This document shows, in pieces, positions 1-6,452 of a DNA stretch of 8,670 bases (position 1 is the stretch's first letter; each line of letters begins with the position of its first letter). The stretch is from contig JAKBAZ010000047.1 of NCBI GenBank assembly GCA_021826255.1, positions 1 to 8,670 of the forward strand, read 5' to 3'. A model generated the notes under the pieces. It worked only from the letters and a program-made list of their open reading frames with translations, made no database searches and was not told the origin of the DNA. A program made the translations under genes and the position numbers. Origin of the DNA: Actinomycetes bacterium. Lineage in GTDB: Bacteria; Actinomycetota; Acidimicrobiia; Acidimicrobiales; RAAP-2.

Positions 1-116
1 TGATGGGCTTTACCGCGGCGCTCGTGCTCGTGCCCTTCATCCCGGGACTGCGTTCCATCCCGCGGCGCATCAAGCTCTACCGCTTGATTTGGCGCGAGCA
101 CTACCAGGACCTCTAA
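1..116 (+). CDS. C-terminal tail of a membrane protein (5' end outside the window)
   Basis: The open frame enters from the left edge (first full codon at position 3) and stops at TAA 114-116, leaving 37 visible residues. They begin with a hydrophobic stretch (MGFTAALVLVPFIPGL), followed by a basic tail containing RSIPRRIK and ending IWREHYQDL. A last transmembrane helix with a short positively charged cytoplasmic tail is the natural reading. The codons resemble those of the complete genes nearby, and a terminator follows 22 nt after the stop, so this looks like a true gene end. The FIPGLRSIPR and YRLIWR pattern faintly recalls the ends of some actinobacterial cytochrome b-like or other integral membrane proteins. 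That is too weak to name a family. Confidence 0.6.
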   Translation, partial: MGFTAALVLVPFIPGLRSIPRRIKLYRLIWREHYQDL

Positions 117-137
117 GTCCTCCAGCCTCAGTGCGAC

Positions 138-169
138 AACCCCCGGACGCCTAGCCGCGTTCGGGGGTT
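138..169 (+). terminator. Hairpin terminator between convergent genes, overlapping the amidase 3' end
   Basis: The arms AACCCCCGGACG (138-149) and CGTTCGGGGGTT (158-169) pair over 12 bp with one G-T wobble. The loop is 8 nt (150-157) and a run of four T follows at 168-171 on the plus strand. It lies 22 nt after the stop of the upstream gene and fits an intrinsic terminator for it. The amidase stop codon (151-153, minus strand) is in the loop and its last codons form one arm. On the minus strand the hairpin is followed by TTGTCG, a poor T tract, so termination of the amidase transcript is less certain. Confidence 0.75.
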
Positions 170-1596
170 TTCCACGTGGGTCGCCCGATCGGCTCGAGCA
201 GAACCTCGACTCGCCGAGCCGCGTGAAGGAGCGCCCACTCCTCGCCCGGTCGCGCGACGAGGGTGAGACCGACCGGGAGACCCTTGACGAGACCGGCCGG
301 CAGACTCATGATCGGCCACCCGGCGATGGCGGCGGCCTGAATGGCCGGGGACACTCCCGCGGGGTGGTCCCCCGTGACGAGATCACTCTTCCAGGCGGGG
401 GCGTAGGCGCCCGAGAGTACGACGTCGGCACCCGAGAGGGCCACGTCGAGAGTCGTGGTCGCCCACTCGAGATTCCTCGCTCGGGCCTCGGAGTACCCGG
501 GGTGATTTCGACCCCCGCTAGCGAGGGCGCGTTCGAGGAGGTCGTGGCCGAAGTAGGCCAACTCCGTGTCGGCGTGGGCGACCTCGTGGATAATGACGTC
601 AGCGAGCGAGCGCGGACCCTCACCCGGGCGCGTCGCCAAGTAGGCCGACAGGTCGTCACTCAACTCGCAGAGCAGAACGGTCACCTCGTCCTCGGACACG
701 CGTTCGTCGGGCTCAGGCGGTTGCGTGTCGCTGAGAGCGAGAGGACCCGCTAGGTCATCGAGCACGCGTTCCAGCAGCTCGTCAGTTCCGGGGTGTCCGG
801 TGCGCCACGACCGAGCGCGCGCCAGCACCACGGAGGGCACCGCGACCTCCCCTCGCCCGCTCAACACCGCGAAGGCCCGGGCTAACGAGTCGACGTCGCG
901 CGCGAGGGGCCCGGGCGAGTCTTGGCTTCGACTGATCGGCACGACCCCGTCCACCGGCACCGCCCCCACCGTGGGTTTAAGACCAAAGACCCCGTTTAAT
1001 GACGCCGGACAGGTGATCGACCCGTCGGTCTCAGTACCGATCGCCAGAGGACCGTAGCCCGCCGCCACGGCCGCGCCCGATCCGGACGATGAGCCCCCCG
1101 CCGAACGGTCGAGGGACCAGGGATTGCCGACGAGTCCGCCCGTCGCCGACCACCCCGAGGTGGAGTGGGAAGAACGAATATTGGCCCACTCCGACAGATT
1201 GGTCGAGCCCCAGACGAGCGCGCCCGCGTCACGCAGTCGAGCGACGAGGTGGGCGTCGCGACTCTCTCGAGAACGCAACGCACTCGACCCCGCCGAGCCC
1301 GGTAGTCCCAGGGCCTCGATGTTGTCCTTGATGAGGACGGGAACGCCGTGGAGCGGACCGCGTCGCAGTCCTCGCGATCGCTCCTCGTCGAGCGTGGTGG
1401 CCTCCTCCAAGGCCCGCTCGTTCAGCGCCGCGAGGGCGCGAAGCGTCGGTCCGGACTGATCGAGAGCACTGGTGCGCTCGAGGAGAGCGTCGAGAAGTTC
1501 CACGCTCGTGAGGCGAGACTCCTCGAACGCCTCGAGGACCTCCGCCACGTTCAGGTAACCAAGAGACTCGCTCTCTGGGTGGGGATCGTGACTCAC
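151..1596 (-). CDS. Amidase-signature family hydrolase (peptide-amidase-like)
   Basis: This 481-residue protein belongs to the amidase signature family, which hydrolyses carboxamide bonds with a Lys-Ser-Ser triad. All three are visible: Lys90 in PVLIKDNI, the cis-Ser169 in GGSSSGSG, and the nucleophile Ser193 in TETDGSITCPA, followed by GVFGLKPT. The late motifs SQDSPGP, PAWKSDLVTGD and GLPVGLTLVARP also fit. The GTETDGSI form and overall pattern most resemble peptide amidase-type members; the substrate cannot be read from sequence. Length is normal for the family. The open frame runs back to 1917, but that part is Arg/Pro-rich and antisense-like to the next gene. GTG at 1596 has GGAGG 7 nt upstream and gives a sensible N-terminus (SHDPHPESESLGYLN). 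The start overlaps the stop of the S51 peptidase by 4 nt (GTGA), so the pair is translationally coupled. No signal peptide; cytoplasmic. Confidence 0.93.
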   Translation of the reverse strand: MSHDPHPESESLGYLNVAEVLEAFEESRLTSVELLDALLERTSALDQSGPTLRALAALNERALEEATTLDEERSRGLRRGPLHGVPVLIKDNIEALGLPGSAGSSALRSRESRDAHLVARLRDAGALVWGSTNLSEWANIRSSHSTSGWSATGGLVGNPWSLDRSAGGSSSGSGAAVAAGYGPLAIGTETDGSITCPASLNGVFGLKPTVGAVPVDGVVPISRSQDSPGPLARDVDSLARAFAVLSGRGEVAVPSVVLARARSWRTGHPGTDELLERVLDDLAGPLALSDTQPPEPDERVSEDEVTVLLCELSDDLSAYLATRPGEGPRSLADVIIHEVAHADTELAYFGHDLLERALASGGRNHPGYSEARARNLEWATTTLDVALSGADVVLSGAYAPAWKSDLVTGDHPAGVSPAIQAAAIAGWPIMSLPAGLVKGLPVGLTLVARPGEEWALLHAARRVEVLLEPIGRPTWKTPERG

Positions 1597-2303
1597 GCGG
1601 GCACCTCCAAGATTGAACCAGCCGGGAACTCTTCTCGACCGTCGCGGCGAATGATCCACGCCGAGGCGCGACCTCTCACTTCGAAACGGGTCGGGCCCCC
1701 CACGAGAGCCGTCTCCTCGTCCACTCCGACGACGGTGACGTCGGACTCGGTGTCGACCAGGAAGCGAGTGGCGACGTCGGGGAGGCGGGCGAGAAAGGCG
1801 TCGAAGTGGGGAATAACCCGCAGGTGAGGCAGGAGGCTTAACCCTTCTGTCCCGCCGGCGCGTGGGTGACGCAGGGTCGGCACCCACTGGGCCATCACCA
1901 TCGCTCCCGCGCTGCAACCCGCGAGCGGGGTCCCGGCGCGAAACTCGTCGAGGATGGCATTCCAGAGCGGGGTGTCGCGCAGGGTGTCGGCGAGAAAGCC
2001 GGGGTGGCCCCCGGAGAGGTAGACGAGTCCAGCGCCCTTCACCAACTCGACCACCGCGGGGTCGAACGCGTCATCACGGGACTCGACCGGGAGAATAATT
2101 TGTTCCACCGAGAGACGCTCGGCTTGCTCTCGCCCAAGACGGTGCCACTTCGCGAGAGTCTCGGGCCCGTCGGGCACCGCCGCCGTCGCCAGTTGGACGT
2201 AGCGCGAGGGACGCCCCTCGAGGAGGGATCGTTCGATCTCGAGCATCGAGGGCAGGTACTCCCCCGAACCCACGAGAGCGACCGGTGCCGACCACAGTTC
2301 CAC
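1593..2303 (-). CDS. S51-family serine peptidase (dipeptidase E / cyanophycinase-like)
   Basis: This 236-residue protein has the class I glutamine amidotransferase-like fold of peptidase family S51. The nucleophile elbow is LAGCSAGAM with Ser131. It is preceded by the family-typical VYLSGGHPGFLADTL stretch (94-107). His166 in VIPHFDAF is the likely catalytic His, and GVDEETAL (193-200) matches the conserved acidic segment of cyanophycinase-type members. Known relatives cleave Asp-X dipeptides (PepE) or cyanophycin (CphB). At 236 residues it is about PepE-sized, and which substrate applies is unknown. No signal peptide is seen, so it should act in the cytoplasm. The start is GTG 2303, with AAGGAGG 5 nt upstream. 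Its stop (TGA 1593-1595) overlaps the amidase start, so both should be made from one mRNA. Together they suggest processing of small peptides or amides. Confidence 0.9.
   Translation of the reverse strand: MELWSAPVALVGSGEYLPSMLEIERSLLEGRPSRYVQLATAAVPDGPETLAKWHRLGREQAERLSVEQIILPVESRDDAFDPAVVELVKGAGLVYLSGGHPGFLADTLRDTPLWNAILDEFRAGTPLAGCSAGAMVMAQWVPTLRHPRAGGTEGLSLLPHLRVIPHFDAFLARLPDVATRFLVDTESDVTVVGVDEETALVGGPTRFEVRGRASAWIIRRDGREEFPAGSILEVPA
1604..1608 (-). promoter_or_regulatory. Ribosome binding site deciding the amidase start
   Basis: The minus strand reads GGAGG, a 7-nt spacer, then GTG at 1596. The site lies inside the end of the S51 peptidase coding sequence. It favours this internal start over the longer frame that opens at 1917. 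Confidence 0.8.
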
Positions 2304-2308
2304 CAGAG

Positions 2309-2315
2309 CCTCCTT
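2309..2315 (-). promoter_or_regulatory. Ribosome binding site of the S51 peptidase
   Basis: The minus strand carries AAGGAGG, a 5-nt spacer, then GTG at 2303. This near-perfect Shine-Dalgarno site fixes the start. It sits just downstream of the hairpin at 2338-2372. Confidence 0.8.
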
Positions 2316-2337
2316 CGTAACCCGGCTCAGGGTAGCG

Positions 2338-2372
2338 CGAACCCCGGGCCCGTCAACCGAGCCCGGGGTTCG
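2338..2372 (-). terminator. Strong GC-rich hairpin between the S53 and S51 genes
   Basis: CGAACCCCGGGC (2338-2349) and GCCCGGGGTTCG (2361-2372) form a perfect 12-bp stem with an 11-nt loop. It lies 10 nt after the stop of the S53 peptidase. No T tract follows on the minus strand, so it is either a U-less terminator of the kind proposed in actinobacteria or a 3'-stabilising and attenuating structure. It probably ends most S53 transcripts before the S51-amidase pair. Confidence 0.6.
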
Positions 2373-2382
2373 TCGCGGGAAA

Positions 2383-4410
2383 CTAGCGCTCGGAGTCGTT
2401 AAAGCGGAAGAACTGGGCGAGCGCCGAGAGGTTCGGCGTCCCGAGACCAGTCGCCGGGTTGTACACCGTGCCCGGCGTTCCGCTGTAGTAGAGGTTGTCG
2501 TTACTCGGTCCCGAGGTCGAGAGCGGAGTGAAGGGCGACCAGTGAGAGGACGCCGCCGCGTAGATCGTCGGGTTCCAGAAGCCCACGCGGTGACCGACGT
2601 AGGCGTCGATGAGCGCCGTGGAACCGTTCAACTGGGGAGCGACGAAACTCGTGCCACCCCAACCGCCCTGCAGGAGGGTTCCGCCAGTGTCACCGAAAGA
2701 CGGCGAGTACTCGAGGTAGCCGGTGTAGGGGTCGGCGTCCGCCGAGAGGTCCGGAACGTTGCGGCCAGTTCCCGCGCCTGAGGTCACCGTGGGTGACGGG
2801 TTCACCACGAAGCCGGTCGGCAAGGTCATTCCACCGACGGTCTGAAACTGGCTCGGGGTCAGGTTGTTCACCGCGGTGAAGGAGTTCACTCCCGAGACTC
2901 CTCGCTGATATGCGGGGGTCTCGTACACGCTTGAGTAGCCTCCGCCACCACCAGCCAACTGATTCAGCGCGCTCGTCGGGTAGTCGGGGAAGATACCCAG
3001 CTGGACGAAGGGCGCCCACAGGTAGTCCCAACCCCACGCTCGCTCACTGGGCACCGAGACGTTCGCCGTGAGTGACGGATTCGCCACCGAACTGAACTGG
3101 GCGCTCCAGGCCAGGGTGGTTCCGCCCGCTGCGGTGATGTAGGGACTCGAGGCCGGAGTGTCGACGGCCAGGTTGGTCGTCCCGGCGTCGGGGAGGGCGT
3201 CGTAGGCGCCGTTGTCACCGGCCGAAACGAAGGCCGACTGACCCTGAACGCCCATCTCCAAGAAGGCCTCGTCGAAAGCCTGGAGGTACTGCGGGGACTC
3301 GAGTCCGGAGTTGATGGTGGCCATCACGCTCGTTTCGGACTGGCCCCAACTGGCCGAGACCGAGTCGGCGACGTTCTGGCTCGCCGCGGTGAAGAAGGCG
3401 TCGGCGAATCCGTAGTCCGTGTTGGGGGCCTGGTAGACGATGATGTTCGCCCCCGGCGCCACCCCACCGGACTGCTCGACGTCAAGGTCCGTCTCGGTCG
3501 AACCGGAGGCCTGACTCGGGGCTCCCGGACCGCCGTCGACGTTCTGAACGGTGACGGTGCGTCCCGTGGTCGGCACGTTCGCGTACTGGGACCAGAAGGT
3601 CTCCGGCGCCCCCACGTTGAGGGCCGCCAAGGTCACGATGCCGATTGTCGATCCCGCCCCGGTCGTCGCGCTCGCCACCTTGGAGAGGCCGTAGTTAGCG
3701 ACGAAGTCCGACGGGAGATTGCACGCCGACGGCAGACCGGTCAACGCAGCGCAGCTCGACGCGTCGAGGGCCTTGGTCGTCGACTTGAACGTCGTCAACA
3801 CGTGAGCCTGATTCGTCGTGAAGGGGCCGTAGTTGGTGAGCCCGAGCACGGCGAGGACGTTCTGGGCCAGATAGTCCGGCAGGAGCGGATCACTGGAGTT
3901 GACGTGAACGTCCTGGGCCGGAATGGTCTCACCACTCTTGGTCGTTTGTGAGGGAACCCGCACGTTCTCCTGAGAAACCGAGAGGGCCGCGTCGAACTGG
4001 CCGGCGGTCCCGCTCGCCACCACGTCGAGTCCGTCGGAGTAGACCTGAGTGCTGATACCGAAGCGGGCGAGGTAGTGCACCAACTGGTTGAGGTGCTCCG
4101 GAGTCTGCCCGAAGTACTGGGCGAACTGCGCGGCGGAGATGAAGTGACGGAGTCCGTGAGTGACGTACCAGCTCGCGGTCGACTCGTTGCGCATCCGCAT
4201 TACGAACGACACCGTCTCGGGCGTGTTCGAAGGAGTCGAACCGAAGACCTGAACCGAGCCGAGAGCTTGGGTGTTCAGTCCCGTCGCCACTGGTACGAGC
4301 GAGTTGGGACTCGTCGTTCCCGCCGACGCGTTGGCGGCCGGCACCCCCACCAGAACGAGGGCGGACAGCGCTACGGGCACTCGCCAGCCACGAAGAAATC
4401 GTCGTTTCAT
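2383..4410 (-). CDS. Secreted S53 pro-peptidase (sedolisin/kumamolisin family)
   Basis: This 675-residue precursor is an acid-acting serine-carboxyl endopeptidase that should work outside the cell. Residues 1-30 form a signal peptide: basic start, hydrophobic VPVALSALVLVGVPA, likely cleavage after ANA or ASA. About 35-200 is the pro-kumamolisin activation domain (for example SDGLDVVASGTAGQFDAALSV). A linker with Cys220 and Cys230 follows, then the catalytic domain from about 233. The tetrad is complete: Glu306 and Asp310 in ETDLD, oxyanion Asp399 in VSAGDNG, and nucleophile Ser588 in GGTSFVAP. The C-terminal calcium-site region is atypical: FTPLSTSG and VYNPATGLG replace the usual HDIT and GWD patterns. 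ATG 4410 is preferred over GTG 4413 because the ribosome binding site then sits 6 nt away rather than 3. The gene is followed by a hairpin and appears monocistronic. Family call is firm; the substrate is probably bulk protein. Confidence 0.95.
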   Translation of the reverse strand: MKRRFLRGWRVPVALSALVLVGVPAANASAGTTSPNSLVPVATGLNTQALGSVQVFGSTPSNTPETVSFVMRMRNESTASWYVTHGLRHFISAAQFAQYFGQTPEHLNQLVHYLARFGISTQVYSDGLDVVASGTAGQFDAALSVSQENVRVPSQTTKSGETIPAQDVHVNSSDPLLPDYLAQNVLAVLGLTNYGPFTTNQAHVLTTFKSTTKALDASSCAALTGLPSACNLPSDFVANYGLSKVASATTGAGSTIGIVTLAALNVGAPETFWSQYANVPTTGRTVTVQNVDGGPGAPSQASGSTETDLDVEQSGGVAPGANIIVYQAPNTDYGFADAFFTAASQNVADSVSASWGQSETSVMATINSGLESPQYLQAFDEAFLEMGVQGQSAFVSAGDNGAYDALPDAGTTNLAVDTPASSPYITAAGGTTLAWSAQFSSVANPSLTANVSVPSERAWGWDYLWAPFVQLGIFPDYPTSALNQLAGGGGGYSSVYETPAYQRGVSGVNSFTAVNNLTPSQFQTVGGMTLPTGFVVNPSPTVTSGAGTGRNVPDLSADADPYTGYLEYSPSFGDTGGTLLQGGWGGTSFVAPQLNGSTALIDAYVGHRVGFWNPTIYAAASSHWSPFTPLSTSGPSNDNLYYSGTPGTVYNPATGLGTPNLSALAQFFRFNDSER

Positions 4411-4416
4411 CACACT

Positions 4417-4424
4417 CTCCCCTT
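4417..4424 (-). promoter_or_regulatory. Ribosome binding site deciding the S53 start
   Basis: The minus strand reads AAGGGGAG, then 6 nt, then ATG at 4410. An in-frame GTG at 4413 is only 3 nt from this site, too close for efficient initiation. ATG is therefore the better start. Confidence 0.65.
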
Positions 4425-4454
4425 TACCGTCACCTGGTGCGACGGCGTTCCCTC

Positions 4455-4483
4455 AGGGTACTGGGGGGTGGTACCCAACGCAA
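4455..4483 (-). promoter_or_regulatory. Candidate promoter of the S53 peptidase gene
   Basis: On the minus strand, TTGCGT (4478-4483) and TACCCT (4455-4460) are separated by exactly 17 nt. The -10 box fits the actinobacterial TANNNT pattern; the -35 matches only TTG. The predicted mRNA leader would be about 40 nt and would include the ribosome binding site. This is pattern matching only. Confidence 0.35.
4456..4476. repeat. Inverted repeat in the divergent promoter region, possible operator
   Basis: GGGTAC (4456-4461) and GTACCC (4471-4476) form a 6-bp inverted repeat with a 9-nt G-rich spacer. It covers the predicted -10 and spacer of the S53 promoter and lies just upstream of the start of the divergent small gene. 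A regulator binding here could control both genes. The arms are short, so chance is possible. Confidence 0.3.
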
Positions 4484-4492
4484 CGGGTCAAT

Positions 4493-4498
4493 TAGGTT
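4493..4498 (+). promoter_or_regulatory. Candidate -10 box for a leaderless transcript of the small membrane gene
   Basis: TAGGTT fits TANNNT and ends 6 nt before GTG at 4505. This spacing places the transcription start on or near the start codon. There is no convincing Shine-Dalgarno site, and no good -35 is seen 16-18 nt upstream. Confidence 0.4.
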
Positions 4499-4504
4499 GT
4501 TCCT

Positions 4505-4822
4505 GTGAAGTCCCTTCGCGCCTATCGGGCCTGTAGTTGGGCCGAAAAGCGGACCATTCTCTCCTTCTACTGGTCCACCCGGGAAGCGCCCTCGCCCGCC
4601 CTCGATCGCGCCGCCCGCGAGTACGCCCCGTGGGCCACCCTGCTCGCGAGCGCCATCTGGCTCGAACTGCTCTTCGTCACCTTCTACTTCGTCGGGCGTC
4701 AGTCGAACTGGGCCGCCGTGGGCTCAACCGCCACCTCCCTGTGGACTGTCGGGGTCGGCTGGTCCCTCTACTGCCAGTCCGTGATCGTGCGACGAGTCGA
4801 CGCGCACTCCCTCGGCTCGTAG
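4505..4822 (+). CDS. Small two-helix membrane protein of unknown function
   Basis: I do not recognise this 105-residue protein. The first 42 residues are basic and amphipathic (about seven Arg, two Lys). Two hydrophobic segments follow, about 44-64 (ATLLASAIWLELLFVTFYF) and 70-94 (TVGVGWSLYCQSVIV), then a short RRVDAHSLGS tail. By the positive-inside rule both ends should be cytoplasmic, giving a helical hairpin. It is rich in Trp and Tyr around the membrane segments, and Cys10 and Cys90 are its only cysteines. The smooth TM pattern suggests a real gene. GTG 4505 is the only plausible start; it lacks a ribosome binding site but has a TANNNT box 6 nt upstream. It diverges from the S53 gene by 94 nt and converges on the dehydrogenase with 17 nt between the stops and no visible terminator. 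Confidence 0.65.
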   Translation: MKSLRAYRACSWAEKRTILSFYWSTREAPSPALDRAAREYAPWATLLASAIWLELLFVTFYFVGRQSNWAAVGSTATSLWTVGVGWSLYCQSVIVRRVDAHSLGS

Positions 4823-4839
4823 GCGTCAGGCGCCGACAC

Positions 4840-6336
4840 TTACGTCTGGGTGGGGAAGGAGAAGGTCGCCCCCACCTCGCCTCGCCGCTCCGGCCAGCGT
4901 TGAGTCACGGCTTTAGCCCGGGTGTAGAAGCGCACGCCTTCGGGTCCGTAGACGTGGTGGTCGCCAAAGAGGGAGTCCTTCCAGCCACCGAAGGAGTAGT
5001 AGGCCATGGGCACCGGGATCGGCACGTTAATACCGATCATCCCCACCTTCACCTCTCGGTGGAATCGACGCGCGGCCTCGCCCGAGGAGGTGAAGATGGC
5101 CGTCCCGTTGCCGTAGGGATTGGCGTTAACGAGGGCGATGGCCTCGTCCACGGTGTCGACACGGACGTTAGAAAGGACCGGCCCGAAAATCTCCTGTTGG
5201 TACACCCCCATGTGGGGCGCAACCCCGTCGACGACAGTGGGACCCACGAAGAAGCCTCCCTCGTAGCCGGGCACCGAAAAGTTCCGCCCGTCCACGAGCA
5301 CCTGAGCACCCTCGGCGACGCTGGCGCTCACGATCGACTCGATGCGCTCTTTCGCGGCGGGGGTGATGACCGGTCCCATCTCGCTACGCGGTTCGTGACC
5401 CGGTCCGACGACGACTCGACGAGCTCGCTCGACCACCCGCTCGAGTACGGCGTCGGCCGAGGCACCGACCAGGACCGAGGTCGAGATCGCCATGCACCGT
5501 TCGCCCGCCGACCCGAAGGCCGACGCCACGAGGTGCTCGGCCACGAAGTCGGGGTCGGCGTCGGGGAGAATCACCGAGTGATTCTTCGCCCCCCCGAGGG
5601 CTTGAACGCGCTTGCCGGCGGCCCTCGCTCGCTGGTAGATGGCCCGCGCGACGGGAGTCGATCCGACGAAGGACACGGCGTCGACGAGGGGGTGATCTAA
5701 GAGGGCGTTCACGACCTCAACGTCCCCCTGGAGAACATTGAACACACCGGCGGGAAGCCCGGCTTCTTCCCACATCTCGGCGAGCAGGAGTGAGGCCCCC
5801 GGGTCTCGCTCGGAGGGCTTCAGCACGAAGGTATTGCCGGTAGCGATCGCGAGAGGGAACATCCACATGGGCACCATGGCCGGAAAGTTGAACGGGGTAA
5901 TGCCCACCACCACCCCCAGGGGCTGGCGGTAGGAGAAAGCGTCGACTCCGCCCGAGACCTGATCGGAGTACTCACCTTTTAGAAGCGACGGAATGCCGCA
6001 GGCGTACTCCACGACTTCGAGTCCCCGCTGGACCTCGCCCCGAGCGTCCGAGAGGACCTTGCCGTGTTGTTCACTGATCAGAGACGCCAGATCGTCCAGG
6101 CGACGAGCAACAATCTCGCGAAAGGCGAAGAGCACCCTCGTTCGCGAGGACAACGAACTGTCGCGCCACGTGACGCCTGCCCCACTCGCAACCTCGAGAA
6201 CGGACTCAACGTCCTCGACACTCGCCAGGGCGACGACCCCGGTCTGCTCCCCGGTCGCGGGGTTAAAGACGGGGCTCGTGCGCGACGACGTCCCCGTCAC
6301 CGAGTGTCCGTTGATCCAGTGGCTCCACGTTCTCAC
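4840..6336 (-). CDS. mmsA: CoA-acylating methylmalonate-semialdehyde dehydrogenase
   Basis: This 498-residue aldehyde dehydrogenase oxidises methylmalonate or malonate semialdehyde with NAD and CoA to propanoyl-CoA or acetyl-CoA and CO2. It acts in the cytoplasm in valine, beta-alanine and myo-inositol breakdown. Diagnostic segments are GITPFNFPAMVPMWMFPLAIA split around Asn150, the NAD-site Lys173 in VLKPSE, and the catalytic Cys281 in GSAGERCMA. QALGGAKNHSV stands where other ALDHs have a general-base Glu (ELGGK), a change typical of this CoA-dependent group. EIFGPV (382-387) and the end part SLFGDHHVYGPEGVRFYTR also match. The frame opens at GTG 6363 without a ribosome binding site. GTG 6336 has GAGGAG 6 nt upstream and gives the usual MmsA N-terminus RTWSHWING and length, so it is preferred. 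Usual partners (mmsB, acyl-CoA dehydrogenase) are not in the window. It diverges from marR. Confidence 0.94.
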   Translation of the reverse strand: MRTWSHWINGHSVTGTSSRTSPVFNPATGEQTGVVALASVEDVESVLEVASGAGVTWRDSSLSSRTRVLFAFREIVARRLDDLASLISEQHGKVLSDARGEVQRGLEVVEYACGIPSLLKGEYSDQVSGGVDAFSYRQPLGVVVGITPFNFPAMVPMWMFPLAIATGNTFVLKPSERDPGASLLLAEMWEEAGLPAGVFNVLQGDVEVVNALLDHPLVDAVSFVGSTPVARAIYQRARAAGKRVQALGGAKNHSVILPDADPDFVAEHLVASAFGSAGERCMAISTSVLVGASADAVLERVVERARRVVVGPGHEPRSEMGPVITPAAKERIESIVSASVAEGAQVLVDGRNFSVPGYEGGFFVGPTVVDGVAPHMGVYQQEIFGPVLSNVRVDTVDEAIALVNANPYGNGTAIFTSSGEAARRFHREVKVGMIGINVPIPVPMAYYSFGGWKDSLFGDHHVYGPEGVRFYTRAKAVTQRWPERRGEVGATFSFPTQT

Positions 6337-6342
6337 GACCCG

Positions 6343-6348
6343 CTCCTC
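6343..6348 (-). promoter_or_regulatory. Ribosome binding site deciding the dehydrogenase start
   Basis: The minus strand reads GAGGAG, a 6-nt spacer, then GTG at 6336. The upstream in-frame GTG codons at 6363 and 6360 have no such site. The shorter 498-residue protein is therefore favoured. Confidence 0.7.
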
Positions 6349-6383
6349 AACATCCGCCACCACGCCGTGGCGACTCGGTCTCC

Positions 6384-6412
6384 ACGCTAGACCAGCCCTC
6401 GCGGGGCCACAA
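6384..6412 (-). promoter_or_regulatory. Candidate promoter of the dehydrogenase gene
   Basis: On the minus strand, TTGTGG (6407-6412) and TAGCGT (6384-6389) are separated by 17 nt. The -10 fits TANNNT; the -35 matches only TTG. A short inverted repeat (GGTCT 6377-6381, AGACC 6389-6393) overlaps the -10 and could be an operator. The evidence is weak. Confidence 0.3.
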
Positions 6413-6423
6413 AGGACCGACCG

Positions 6424-6452
6424 GTCACACCATTTGTATCACGTGTTACAAT
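6424..6452 (+). promoter_or_regulatory. Promoter of the marR operon, probably leaderless
   Basis: The -10 box TACAAT (6447-6452) is near consensus. The -35 GTCACA (6424-6429) matches TTGACA at four of six positions with a 17-nt spacer. The -10 ends 6 nt before GTG at 6459 and no Shine-Dalgarno site is present, so transcription should start at the start codon. Confidence 0.6.

Noticed and set aside
223..753. 176-residue plus-strand open frame inside the amidase
   Set aside because: It is antisense to conserved amidase sequence, has a biased composition and lacks a ribosome binding site.
1597..1917. N-terminal extension of the amidase (107 extra residues)
   Set aside because: The extension is Arg/Pro/Gly-rich without amidase features and lies antisense-frame over the S51 coding sequence on the same strand. 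The GTG at 1596 has an ideal GGAGG site and gives a normal-length amidase.
4823..4839. Possible terminator between the small membrane gene and mmsA
   Set aside because: The 17-nt gap contains only GGCGCC with no stable stem or T run.
4537..5700. 387-residue plus-strand open frame over the small membrane gene and mmsA
   Set aside because: It is Arg/His/Gly-rich with no recognisable domain and is antisense to a clear dehydrogenase. It is a typical high-GC shadow frame.
6337..6363. Longer dehydrogenase start at GTG 6363
   Set aside because: No ribosome binding site precedes it. The nine extra residues (MVADVEERV) are not typical of MmsA, and GTG 6336 has GAGGAG at 6 nt.
6419..6426. GACCGGTC palindrome upstream of marR
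   Set aside because: An 8-bp perfect palindrome is common by chance in GC-rich DNA. It overlaps the -35, but there is no second half-site to suggest a real operator.
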